Positions 25,195-37,340 of a stretch of DNA of 64,000 bases are shown here, one piece after another; position 1 is the first letter of the stretch; each line of letters begins with the position of its first letter. A program made the translations under genes and the position numbers. A model generated the notes under the pieces. The model was not told where the DNA came from. It made no database searches and saw only the letters and a list, made by a program, of their open reading frames with translations. Origin of the DNA: Atherix ibis (lineage: Eukaryota > Arthropoda > Insecta > Diptera > Athericidae); assembly GCA_958298945.1 (NCBI GenBank), contig OY282605.1, forward strand, positions 28,932,811 through 28,996,810, given 5' to 3'.

Positions 25195-26600
25195 AGGTCG
25201 GGGATCGAACTTGATGGCTCCTCGCTGGCTGATGAGAAATTTTTGATTTTCGGCGGAGGCGGTGGCGGCGGCGGACGCATCGGATTACTACTGCTACTCG
25301 AAACGATTGGAGTTCGGAATATCGCGTTACTGTTATTGTCGTCATGATGACTGTTTTGATTGGCACCATTTCCACTAGCACTAGCACTACTACTACTACT
25401 ACTATTACAACCGACACTAACACTATTATTACTGCAGCTACCACTATTGAGGCTGCTGCTATTCACCAAATTCCCACCGCTGCCGCCGACGCCGTTGCAC
25501 ATTTCACTTTTGTTTGAGGAAATGACGTTAACGTGTCGCGATCCCACAAACTTCCGGACGTGCTGCGAGTGCGTTGCAGACAAAGGTGACGGACGACGAT
25601 CGTCGCCAGACGGCAGAGCGCCACCTGATGACATCGCCTGACTTTGGCTTGAAGAGTGACCAGCACTGTTGTTGTTGTTGTTGTTACTGGTGACGGCCAC
25701 GCCGTTGCTGTAATGATAAGCGGGCTTGTGGTCAATCGTCCTTTGCTGTTGATGCTTTGGGTGTTGTTGGTGAGACGTCTGATGCTGGTGGTGGTGATGC
25801 TGCTGATGTTGCGATAAACTGTGACCGTGATTGTGGGCTGGCACCGACGGCGAACAACTTATTGCGGTGCCGGACAAAGAGGTGGTGGTGGATGTAGGGG
25901 ACGACAGACGCGGTGAATTGCAACTCTGACGTGTCTCCTCGTAAAAGCGACCGTCCTTGATGACGCGGACATGCGACGCCGACGAACTGTGCGGCGGCGG
26001 CAGAGGACAACCACCTGACATGGAAATCGCCGGCGTGGAACCGGCCCGCGTCAGAATTATTTGCGTTGAGGCCAGTTGCGGCGGCGGTGACTGCGGCCCG
26101 TGATGGAGGTGCTGATGTTGATGTTGATGTTGATGTTGATGCTGATGCTGATGCTCTTGCTGTTGATGGTGATGACTGCTGCCGATAGTCGTCTGGGTAT
26201 GAGGATGCCCAGCATCCCCCTCCACTTCTTGATCAACGACAATCGACGAACAGTTATTTAAATGCCGCTTATTAGGCGGTCCGTGATGGTATTCAGAGCG
26301 GGGCGATAGATGAACTTTTTGATTGATTGAAATTTTTTGATGTGGCGATTGCGTTGGCACGATCTGTTGATGTGACGAGTGTTGTTGCTGTTGCTGCTGC
26401 TGATGATGATGGTATTGTTGTGAATGGGAGTGCGTATGTTGCTGTAGCTGCGATTGCTGATAAACAGCAGCACCATCCGCACCACTCTCCTCCTCCTCCA
26501 CGTTCTGATCACATTCGATGTATTGCACAATTTCACAGTCCGGTTCGGTTTTGATTTGTTTCGCAGCTTTATGCAAACTTTGCATCACTTTGATTTTCAT
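25193..26600 (-). CDS. Eip75B: E75 (Eip75B) nuclear receptor, A-type 5' coding exon, partial gene
   Basis: This is a 469-codon open exon plus one base, ending at a strong donor (GTAAGT read on the minus strand from 25192). Residues 210-217 (HVRVIKDG), 349-363 (RKFVGSRHVNVISSN), 426-438 (AIFRTPIVSSSSS), 441-453 (MRPPPPPPPPKIK) and 460-469 (EEPSSSIPDL) line up in order with what I recall of the fly E75A amino-terminal region. The phase-1 split after L469 leaves a G that would complete the Glu codon opening the first zinc-finger exon. E75 is a haem-binding nuclear receptor of the Rev-erb type, induced by ecdysone and acting in the nucleus with HR3. This exon carries only the A/B region: Gln/His-rich tracts (50-80, 142-168, 264-287), Asn/Ser runs and a proline run. 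The KTEP motif at residues 17-20 matches the E75A start region. M1 is used because the frame closes upstream near 26670; M6 is an alternative. DNA-binding and ligand-binding exons lie outside the window. Confidence 0.93.
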
Positions 26601-29600
26601 TTTGAATAGAATGAATTTATTTCCCCTCCCTCTTCCTTTAAGATTTGGTCTTGGTTTATATCGTTCTTATTTGTTACTTTCTCTTTGCAATAATTATAAA
26701 GTTCCTTAGCGCAAAAAAATAAATAAATTACAGCAATTTTTTTTTTTTTAAGTTGCCACTGTTTTTTTTTAAAGATTAATTTTTTTATTTTTGTTAAAAC
26801 ACACTAAAAGCAATTTTTTTTTTGAAATAACATTCAAAACTTGAATGAAGAAGAATTATGATCGGTTTTTGGTTATAATATTTTTGAAGAGTATTTTTTT
26901 TTAAATATATTTAAATATTGTTTAAATTATTATTGTTAATTACTTATTATTATTATTATTATTATTATTGTTAATATTAAAATATCAGTCGTTATAGTTC
27001 AGCCTTTTCGTTTTTTTTTTTTTAAATAATTCTTTTTCTGTTTAAGTATAAATTTTTTTTTTTACAAATTTTTTTTAAATATTTATTTTTAATATCTTCA
27101 TTTATTTTTATACTCTTTTAAAACTAAGTAAAAATAATATGAGTAAATATTTTTAAATTTATTTTTAATAATATATTAATAATATTTTTTAAGTATTTTT
27201 ATTGTAATTATTTTTTCTTTTGATTTTTCAGCAAATAATTTTTTAATTTAATAATTAATATATATTTATACATATATATGTTGTATAGTTTTAATATTTT
27301 TTAATAATTATTATTTATGTACATATATGGTTGCGTATATGTACTTTGGTTGTATTTTTTTTTTTTTTTTGAAGGTACCAAATTTAATTCAACAAATAAA
27401 AGTTAGTATTTTTATTTTTAAATAAATTTTTGGCAGTTTTATGAAAAATTCAACAAAAATTTTATTCAATAAAATCTAATATTTTCCCCCTTATTTTTTT
27501 CTTTTTATTTTTTATTTTTTGGTTATAAATGAAAGCTTTTTATATATTCAATTTTTTTTTCTTACTTAATATATCCTTGAATACATTTATAGTTTGTGAC
27601 CTTTTTTTTCTCTTTAATTAATTAATTTGTTGTTGTTTTTTTTGTAAAAAACACTTGGCGGAAGCACCTATAAAATATAATTCTTTTCTTATGTATATAT
27701 TTTCTATCCTTTTTTAAGTTAAGTAGAATCTTTTTACACTTTTCAAAGGTTCAAAGGATTTTTAAATTTTTGTTAATTTTTTTTTAAGTTAATAATAAGC
27801 AAAAAAAAATTTCCTATTATCGAAAAATTGCAAAAAAACTAAGATGAATTATTTATAAAAAAAAAAAAACACCAGCCACATAAATACACATAATTGTATG
27901 CAATTTACAACTAGTTCAGGTGACCTTTTCGAATAGCAATTGTACCTTCAAAAGCTGTTCCTTCTCTTCGTTCTTCGTTCATGTCCTACAATAATTATTC
28001 GCATTCTCAATTAAGAATGCAATAAAATTTACACCAATATCGTACGCACTCACACTGGCGTAAGCCGATATCCAAGGAATATGAAGACGAAAAAGAAGAA
28101 AAGAGAAGAAGAAAAAATACTATTAACCTAATCGTATGTCCAGTTTAGTAGTGCCGATAAAATCCATAAAAACCAATGCAAACGAAAGAGAAAAGAATAC
28201 TATTCGTATTTATTTTTCTATATGTAAATATCCATGAATGTAGGTGCCGTGCGTGCATGAATATGACTGACTCGGGAGCGCACACATATGTACAGTTCGT
28301 ATTCGAATAAAACAAACATTAAATAAATAAATTGATTTTTATTACTTTTCCTGTTTCTCTCGTCTCGCTTTCACTCTATTCGACTGCGCCGTTTTTTTAT
28401 TTTTTTTATCAAATCCCTTTTGATTCTTCTTTCTTTATCTTCCCAACTTCAAAACTCACCACTTCACTTACTCATAAAAAAGTGTTATTAATTGATTTCT
28501 TTCTTTGTCTCACCACCTTAAATCGAAATGCAATTGTAAAAACTAATTTTTTTATGAAAAAACCACTTTTAGAATTTCGGGAGGAAAAAAAACAACAAAA
28601 ATTGCACAGTTTTTTCTTTTACAAATTATCCTTTTTTAACTGCATTTCCAGATGTTGTGTGTATGCAATTTATTTTTAATTAAATATTTTTAATAATAAT
28701 TTATTTTTATTAACCCAATAAACACAGACGAGTGTATTTAAGAAAAAAATCTCTTGTTAAATTATTTTTTATTTTGAAAATTCTCCTTTTGTATACGCGC
28801 ATATTGGGAGAAAATGTATTTTTTTTAGTAAATTTTATTTTTTTAATTTGTTTTTTTTTTTTACATTTTTTCCTTTTTAATAATTATTATTTTAAAATTC
28901 ATACGAACTTCGTTGCATTTTTTATTTTAATTTTTTTATTATTTATTCATAAAAAATGTCAGTTGATAATAAATATATTAAAAACTAATTCAAACTCTTC
29001 CGTTTTATTGTAACAAATAAATTGAAACCGAAATCATTTAATACAAATACACTTTTATGAGTTAATAATAAGCTGCATTTATAATAAATAGGTACCGTAT
29101 TTATTTTTTGGATGTGTATACACATATGTTTTTAAGAAGAATTTATTCTTAAAAACTTGTACGTGTTAATTAAAAACTCTGTTTTTAATGCACTTTTTGA
29201 AGAAAAGAAAAAAACAAATTTTTTTTTGTTTATTCGATTTTTATTTTATGCACTTCAAAAAACAACTTTTTTTATTGCAACAAAATCTTGAAGAAGAAAA
29301 TTCACTCTTTTTCTAATGCACCAAAAATATTCTTTGACAAAAATTTTATGCAACTTAGACCGTATTTCGCCTCTTCTTTTCTATAATAACTTTTCGAATT
29401 TATTAAAGAAGATCCAAAAATTTAAAGAGCACCTTTTTTTTCATTAAATTTTTCTCCTTTCTAAATTTTTTTTTGTAAACTTCCAAAAAAAACAACTCAA
29501 TTTTTAAAATTATTTTTAAATTAGCATTTTTTTTTTTAAATTTAATTTTTACTCTGTATTTTTTTTTCAAATATTATTTTGATTGAACACAGTTTCACCC

Positions 29601-29990
29601 AACGAGAAATGTTCACAATTTATTGCAAAATAAATTCCTTACAGTAAATTTGAAACTTTTACGATAGTTAAAAATTGCAATTTTCCGTTGATATTTATTT
29701 TAAATTTCTTTCCCTTTTTTTTAGTTGGAACAATAGAAATAATTCCTACGTACACACAGAATAACGGGGTTTCCCGATTTTCAATTATTCGATTCAATAT
29801 TTTTAATTTATCATATATATATGTATGCGAATTAATTTTATTTAATTATTTCCGATAAGAATTTTATTTAATTCACAATATTCATTTTATTGAGGATAAA
29901 TGGGGTAGTAGGGGATGGATTTGTTAAAGAATCGGACAATGTCATTTTTTTTAGAATGTTAATCAAAAAAGTTATCGGTTAAGCACAATT
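26601..29990. other. DNA 5' of the E75 A exon: 5' UTR and promoter expected, not resolvable
   Basis: Minus-strand transcription into the exon should start in this stretch or further right. It is extremely AT-rich, with no convincing core promoter or upstream exon. Two TGACCTTTT motifs (AAAAGGTCA on the gene strand) lie at 27597 and 27921, about 1.0 and 1.3 kb upstream of the start codon; they match nuclear-receptor half-sites, but two hits are weak evidence. Confidence 0.4.
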
Positions 29991-31240
29991 ATTCTAACTA
30001 GAATTCGTTTTTGATAGAATATCTCGGAAACAACCACTTCTCACCATGTACTTTCTCTTACTGTTCGATTCTGTGTTACCATGAGAAGATGAAAGTGAAA
30101 ACATCAACACACACACACACACAATGCACACAGTTCCTAGTCATATAAAATTCAGTTATTCTATATATACCTACAACGCACACACACACACCAGCGCGAC
30201 TAAATAACCAACATCCTTAGCTACTCTATACGTACCGGTGCCAATCAACAAACCAAATATTCTCATCGCATATGAATACACTCGCATTTACAGAATGTCG
30301 GCATATTTTTATTCCCATTACTAAATATTATCATTCCACCCATCACTCTCTCTCTTTCTCTGGCTATCCTATTTCAGAGATTCTCTCATTTTAGAATGGT
30401 TTTTACATAGAGATTCTCCCATTCTCATTTGATTTGTTTTCGTTCTCAATCTCATTCCTCATTTACTCCATTATACTCTCTGTTTCTGAGAAAAGTCCTT
30501 TTCCAATATTAAAAAGTCCTTTTTGTGCCTGCCTCCTACTCCCAAACAGCAAGGATTCTTCCTAATTTTCCATATTCTTTATCAGAACTACTGATTCTTA
30601 AATACCGGCTGATTCTCTCTGTCTTTTGCTGGCTGCTGTCGTTCTCTCAGTGTACTTCTCTCACATTGTCACAATGACTCTCTGGATTTTCTTCCTTCCT
30701 TTGCTATCGTCTACAGCGGACCGTATCGTGTCAACTGACAAACCACTCGCTCTCTTTCGGTCTAGTTCATGGTTTTATCGGTTGCTCTTCATGCTGTTTT
30801 CAATGGCAAGGCGAAACTTGGAAAAGCATAACAAAACAGATGAAAACTGCAAACGAGCGAAAACGGCAACGAGAACGAGACACGCAAGCGGCACAGAACG
30901 ATTACCCAACACAACTGATACTCTTGTCACGGCGGCGTATTCACTGTTTCGTTCCTCGAACCCCTTCATCCATAAGTTCATATGTTTTTTCTTAGTTGTT
31001 GCTGTTGCTCTCCTGATTACCGAATGCAAATAAGCTTTGCTTGCAATGCACACCCGCTCTGCCTATAAATTCAATTGGCGGATGGGTGTGAGGATGGCTT
31101 GCTATCGAATAAGTAGGTGCCTGCACGGTGTAATTTTTAGGGCAGTTTCCTTCCAATCAATTTCCTTTTTTTTTCGTTTAAAAACTTTTATTTTAATAAT
31201 TATTATGATATACACCGTGACATGATAATTTTCTTCATTC
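29991..31240. other. Balanced-composition island upstream of E75; no supported gene
   Basis: Contains CA runs (30106-30122, 30178-30191) and CT-rich sequence. The 135-residue plus frame 30626-31033 and its minus shadow show no recognisable domain. Confidence 0.4.
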
Positions 31241-31910
31241 TCCACTGTGCCAACACCTTGAGGTCACGTATCCATTTTTAACCAAATTTATTAACAAATT
31301 TAACTATTTGATTTTTCTATATTTAAGTTTCCCCTTTTACTTGTTACTTACAATTGTTTTATATTTATTTAATATTTTTTTTCTTAATTTTTATTATTAT
31401 ATATAAAATAATTGTTTTCTTTTTAATTCAAACTGTAAACAAAAGTTTTTTTTTAGTTTTTTTTTTTAATTAAATTAATGTAACCTTGGATAGAAATATC
31501 TTTAGTAAAAAAATTTTAAAAAATCTTAAAAATTGGTAAAAAAAAATTTGATTATAAAAAAAATCACAAAGAAAAAAATACAAATCTTTTGGAAAAAAAA
31601 CAATAAAGTTAAAAAGGTCTCAGAAAGTAAAAAAAATCAGCAAAAATAAACACAGAAAATGTGTAGAAATAAAAAAAAACCAACGTATTAATATTTAATA
31701 AATAATCCTTAAAACATCAAAAAATCTCCAAAAACACATTAAAAATGCACAAACAAATTATAGGAAAAATGAGTAAAATTTACATAAAAAATTTCCCAAA
31801 AAACTTCAAAGAATTTGCAAAAAAAACATCAAAAAATTTACGAGAACTTAAAAAAAAATCCCAAAAAGGAAACCAAATTTTTAAAACACGAAAAAAATCC
31901 GCAATACATA
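31241..31910. other. AT-rich DNA; no gene seen
   Basis: T-rich then A-rich on the plus strand. A 21-bp phrase beginning 'aatcagcaaaaataaacac' near 31637 recurs just right of the hairpins at about 32028. Confidence 0.6.
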
Positions 31911-31992
31911 AAAAAACTTCCGCATAAAATTATAAAAATTGCCAAACCTTTGGTTTTGTGGCAATTTTTATAATTTTATGCGGAAGTTTTTT
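31911..31992. repeat. Perfect 34-bp inverted repeat with 14-nt loop
   Basis: The left arm 31911-31944 pairs base for base with the right arm 31959-31992. The 14-nt loop contains a further AACC/GGTT pair. On the minus or plus strand a transcript would fold into a long hairpin. Confidence 0.95.
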
Positions 31993-32039
31993 GCTGATTT
32001 TTTTCAGAAGAAAAAACTTCTGAAAAAAATCAGCAAAAA
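31988..32039. repeat. Second perfect inverted repeat, 23-bp stem and 6-nt A loop
   Basis: Arms 31988-32010 and 32017-32039 are exact reverse complements with six A between them. It overlaps the end of the preceding hairpin by five T, so the two form a chain of alternating copies. Confidence 0.95.
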
Positions 32040-33890
32040 TAAACACAAAAAATTTTCATAGACAAAAAAAAATCCTTAAAAAAACAACAAAAAAATCCCC
32101 AAAATTTTTTTTAAAAATAAAAATAAAAAATGCAAAAAAAAAATTAAAAAAAAACGGCAAAAATAGTGAATAAATTGAGAGCCCTGACTTATTGACTCTG
32201 GAACGCCAAACTCTAGCACGTAGAAGTCTCGAGTTTGAATCCAACTAGTTACATAGCCGCAGTGTCATTTAACTGTTGTCAAATGGCCTAAAAATTGATG
32301 TGGCGCTACTAACCCTTAAACTGTTCGGTAAAAATGTTACCATAAATAATCGAAAAATTTAATAAAAATTAAATAAAATCGTGTAAAATTAATTTAACCA
32401 AAAAGATAGAAAAAGTAAAAAGGTAAAAATAAAAAAAAATTACAAACATTTTTAAAAAAATCATAGAAAAAATAATTAAAACGAAAGAGAGAGAAAACTT
32501 GCATATGGCAATACTATTGAATTGGTTTATTGTATTATAATGAAGGGTTAAATGAGAGAGAAGGAAATTATTTTGCGAGAAAAGGACAAAAAATTGGACC
32601 GATTTGCCTGCCCATATAAGTTCGGACATACACACACACACTAGCATCTATCCACATTTATGTTATGAAAGTTTGTAGGCTCAGCAACACATGCAGGCAA
32701 TGCAAAATAGAAAAGACGGAAAAGTGCATTGAAAATTACGAAACGTCAAATTTCCCGTACGGTCCCAATCGGGTAACACGCGCATCAGTGGCATTGGCAA
32801 TGGCAATGCTCGATTTTTGTATTTTTTTTTCTTCAGTTCTTTTTTTCCCTACATTTAAACACACACATTTAAAAAATGCGCTCCTATGCACCGATATGAA
32901 ATTGTCATTTCGGTCAGTTGGGGAGGGGAGAAAATCGCAAGGGTTGTTAGCAGGCATTTGCAGAAAATTGTTTTTCATCAAAAATGAGTAATTACAGACA
33001 CCGCCTCCAAGCCCTGTGCGCTCTCATTTGCATCTTCGCGTATTTTCGTTCGTTCCCGTTGAATAATTGTCCGATTACGATTGCATTTGAAGGGTTTTAT
33101 TTATTGATAACGATTTTTTTCTATTCTTGCCATTAAAATTATTACTTTTAGAATTTTTTTTAATTTATTTATTATCATTTATTTTGACCAGTTACAACTA
33201 AAAAGTAAATAAATTATTTTTACGTGGACCGAAACAATTAAATTTAATGGAACATTTGTAAGGTTTAATAGGTTTTCTCTAATAGGTTTTCTCTAATCAA
33301 TTTCAGAAAATATTTTTGTAGTTGTCTAACCTCACTTCTCTGTTTTTAAAGGGTTTCTCTTCGATTTTATATTTTATATTGCGTGGGTTCGAATACGGTC
33401 ACGGTCACAACAAAGCTAAACTCCTTCCCCAAGCACCGGAACAGTGTGCATTTCCAGTATTCCAAGTCTGAATCTGACACTTCCGCTTAATTTTCCTTGG
33501 AAAATTTCTGCAATCTCCTGTACAATGGAAATTCCTATTTTAGGAGATTTCCAAACAAAACTTATTCAAGGTTAACAACACCTCCTCCCCCCCACTCACC
33601 CTTTCTATACCCGTTATTCCTAAAAGAAGTCATTAAAAATGTGTTACTTCATAAAAATCGACAATAAAACTAAAAACTCCAATAATCAACCCAGTACTCT
33701 AAAAAAACAACAACAATTAAATTCATTGAAAAGGGAGAAGGGGTGCGGGGGAGATTATGGTAATTGAAAGACAAAAACAATAAATCGAATTTTATGTTGG
33801 TAGGCTGTTTAGAAGTGAAAGAAAAGAAAAGAAAAAATATTGCCAACTGAATAAAATGAAATTTGTTCTTTTAAAAAATAGACAAAAAAC
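32040..33890. other. Mixed AT-rich and balanced DNA; no gene seen
   Basis: A short direct repeat ('aataggttttctct' twice) lies at about 33269-33296. 'cgagtttgaatccaac' at 32230-32245 recalls a tRNA T-arm, but no A box or cloverleaf fits around it. Confidence 0.5.
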
Positions 33891-35510
33891 AGTAATTTTT
33901 GGGGTATCGGCGTCGCGTCGTCACTTGTGTTTGCCACCCTTTTTAACTATCGAAAGTAATCGAAGAAAAGAGAATCCAGAAAATAGAATTCGTACACGAA
34001 AATAGACACAAAACATAAAGAATGGACTTAAATGCAGTCCAAACATGCACAACAGGGAATTGCGATGGAAGAGAAGGAACGACAGTGGAAAAAAGGGAGC
34101 CAAAGAAAACTACCTTTGCTCACTAGTCAGTTTACCACCCAACCACCGAACCACACCCCCATCCATGTAAGCCAAATTCTTCCTTATCCATTTTCAATCG
34201 GCAGACACAGAGTATGTGTCAACAACAAAAAATTTGGTTAGGTTGAAAAATCTCTGCTTCGAAATGGGTGAGTGATGGGGGATGGTGGTTATAGGCTTGG
34301 TGCAGGGGCGATCGGCATTATTCATACAGTGGCGATATGGAAATTTTTAGTGCGCAGGTCCTTATGTCCTTGCCCTTGGAATTGGTAGTCGCCCCTGAAA
34401 ATTTCCATGCTGCTCCGGCACCGCTCGACGGCGATGCCATCATCCAGCCATGCTTCGTCAGCCATCGTACCGACACACAAGCGCATTCACAATAAACATG
34501 TTCTACGTCAACTTTGAATGCCGTGCGGTGGGTGTTTTCCGTTCCGGTGTCAGTGCATCCCTTCTCGGATTCCGGTTCGGCTAAAGTGGGTGCCATGCCG
34601 GGTGTCTTATGCCTTCTGCGTTCTGCTGAGGCCGCTATTGGATGGGGTGGGCGCTCATACAGAACGAATTTCTGGTTCATGTTATTCGACTTTTGTGTGG
34701 GTAAGTTGGGAGTTTTGCTAGTGTGTAAGTACGTTGCCCTTGAGAAGATATACGAGCGAAGGATCGGGTCGGACAGGCGGTATGGAAATGTCGTCGTCGA
34801 TGGGCGAGGGTTTGGGTGGATGTGCTCCGTGCTGTTGTAGTTGTAAGCCGGTGTCGTTGAACATTTGTGAATGCTCTGAGGGCAATGGCAAAATATTTCA
34901 ACGCTTACCAGGAGGTGGGTGAGTAGCTGAACACCACAATAAGAAGTAGAAATTGAAGGCGATTGACTTCTCGCATACGTAACCATAATAAAATCTTCAT
35001 TCTGTCGTGTTGGTATGTGGCTGTGCACGAATTTGATCATCTGCAACGGTGTGAGTGGCATAATCCGCACAGCAGAAGATTTTCCCTCGACAATTTTCTG
35101 CAGTGAACTTCGACTGAGGAGTTCGTTTATTCGACTACGTTTGTTTGCTTTGCTTCTTCCCTCAAATTACCCTTCCCTCTTCCCAACCACATCCGTCACA
35201 TTCCCATATTATTATTATTCCGTCTTATTATTCTCAGTTCCTTCTATACGACGACGTTCAGTTGCGGGTGCATGCAATTTTCCAGACTCCAGAACTCCAG
35301 ACTAGTTGCCCGCTGCACATGCTGCCCCTGTACCTCCATCAGCCTAAGCAATGGGGACGCGGATGTAATCAAGTATACACAATGCTCCATCTTTCATGCA
35401 ATTTTATATTTTTCGTACTTTTTTCAACCGACAATTTCCTCAAATCTAATTCGTCTTATGGTTTTCAGATTTCGCTTCAGTTTCTGATTAATAAAGTGTG
35501 ATGAAATTAT
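33891..35510. other. Balanced-composition island with the longest unexplained frame (250 codons, minus)
   Basis: The minus frame 34318-35070 opens at 35061 if ATG is required. It shows no recognised domain, and plus-strand frames of up to 108 residues overlap it. A good minus-strand donor (CTG|GTAAGC) falls at 34909/34908, which would leave a 51-codon phase-0 exon from 35061. Whether any of this is transcribed is unknown. Confidence 0.25.
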
Positions 35511-36000
35511 TTAAAAAAAAATACAAAAACAAGAAAAGACATTTTTAACGAAAAAATCATTTTTAATACGATAGTCGCGACTAATAATCATTCGATCAAA
35601 TTTATCCAATTTGAACAAATCAAAATGAAATTTTATTATTATTTTTAATCCAAAAGAATGCGCGTTGATTTTCTTATTATTTTATAGAAAAAAAGCTTCA
35701 TCGAATTCTGTTTATTCCAATTAGGAATGTTTTCTTGACTGCAAAAAAAAATTTACAAAATTATAAAATCAAAAAGAAAAAATTAAAATTAATGAAATCT
35801 TGAAATCAGCAAAAACTTGGAATTGTTTCATTCTGAAATAAAATAGTATTTAACAAAAATGAATAAATTAAAAAAAAAAAAAACTGCCAAACATCAGCAA
35901 ATTAATAATTATCAAAAAAAAATTTTTTTTTAAAAGAAAAAAATATAGTCCTAAATATTTTGTTAAAATTTCAAAAATCCGCCGAACTTAAAAATTTTAA
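35511..36000. other. AT-rich DNA; no gene seen
   Basis: A-rich on the plus strand, grading into the decayed 8-mer array to the right. Confidence 0.6.
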
Positions 36001-37340
36001 ACTGTAAAATATTAAAATTTTTACAAAAATTCAAAAATTCAAAAAATTCAAGAAATTCAAAAATTTAAAAATTTAAAAATTCAAAAATTCAAAAATTCAA
36101 AAATTCAAATGAATCAAAAAAGTGTAAAAATTCAAAAAATCAAAAATGTTAAAATTTAAAAACTTAAAAATGCCAAATTTCAAAACCTTAAAAATTTAAA
36201 CATTAAAAAATTTCTAAATTTTTAAAATTCAAAAAAATTTTACGAATCTAAAATTCAAAAATTCAAAAATTCAAAAATTCAAAAATTCAAAAATTCAAAA
36301 ATTCAAAGTCAAAAATTCAAAAATTTACAAATTCAAAAATTTCTATATTTTCAAAATTCGAAAAAAATTACAAATAAAAAATTCTAAAATTCAAAAAGAC
36401 AAAAAGTCAAAAATTTCTAAGTTCAAAAATTCTAAAATTCTAAAATTCAAAAACTCAAATATTTAAAAATTTAAAAATTCAAAATATTAAAAGATCAAAA
36501 AGTCAAAAATTCAAAAATTTAAAATTTTAAAATTTCAAAATTTCAAAAATTCAAAAATTCAAATAAATCAAAAAAATCTAAAAATTTAAAAAAACAAATA
36601 TGTTAAAATTTAAAAACTTAAAAATTCCAAAATTCAAAACCTTAAAAATTTAAACATTGAAAAATTTCTAAATTTTCAAAATTCGAAAAAATTTTACGAA
36701 TAAAAAATTCAAAAAATCGAAAAATTCCAAAAATTCCAATATTCAAATATTTTAAAATTCAAAAAATCAAAAAATAATAAAAATTTTAAAATTCAGTAAC
36801 TTAAAAATTCTAAATTTCCAAAAATTAAAAAACTCAAAAATTTAAAAACAAAACCAAAATACCCAAAAAAGCAAAAACTTAAAAAATGGATTTTTTTAAA
36901 GAAAAAATGCAACTTAAAATTTAAAAAAATAAAAAAAAATTCAAAAAAAAAACAAAAATTGAAAATTTGAAAATATAAAAAATTTTAAAATATAAAAATT
37001 TAAATAGGTAATAATTCAAAAAATAAAAACTTTATTCAAAAAAATTGCTAAAAATTTAAAAATGCAAAAACAGAAAAACCTAAAAATTCAAAAAAATCAA
37101 AAATTTTAAAAGTTAAAAATTCAATAACTTGAAAACAGAACAACCAAAAAACTTAAAATTTTGAAAAAGCAAAAATGTAAAAATGGAAAAACTTTTAAAA
37201 TTTAAATGCAAAACCCAAAAATTTAGAAATTAAAAATATTTAAGTATTCAAAAAATTAAAAATTCAATAACTTAAAAATTACCAACTCAAAAAAAAAAAC
37301 AACTAAAAATTAGAAATTTCAAAAATTTAATAAAAAAAAA
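36001..37340. repeat. Decayed array related to the AAAAATTC 8-mer satellite
   Basis: Short exact runs of the 8-mer (about 36068-36108 and 36250-36330) are embedded in diverged A-rich sequence that keeps the 'attcaaaa' beat. A ~470-bp block recurs: the order 'atgttaaaatttaaaaactt', 'cctt-aaaatttaaacatt', 'aaatttctaaattt' appears at about 36146-36220 and again at 36600-36680. Confidence 0.8.

Noticed and set aside
25181..26709. Other frames overlapping the E75 exon on both strands
   Set aside because: They are shadows of CAG/CAA, CAC and AGC-rich coding repeats.
32215..32250. tRNA-like T arm 'gagtttgaatcc'
   Set aside because: No A box, no anticodon stem and no acceptor pairing could be placed around it.
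34318..35070. Full 250-codon minus frame as a gene
   Set aside because: No domain, overlapping frames on plus, and a better reading of the left part as intron after a donor at 34908; kept only as a finding for its first 51 codons.
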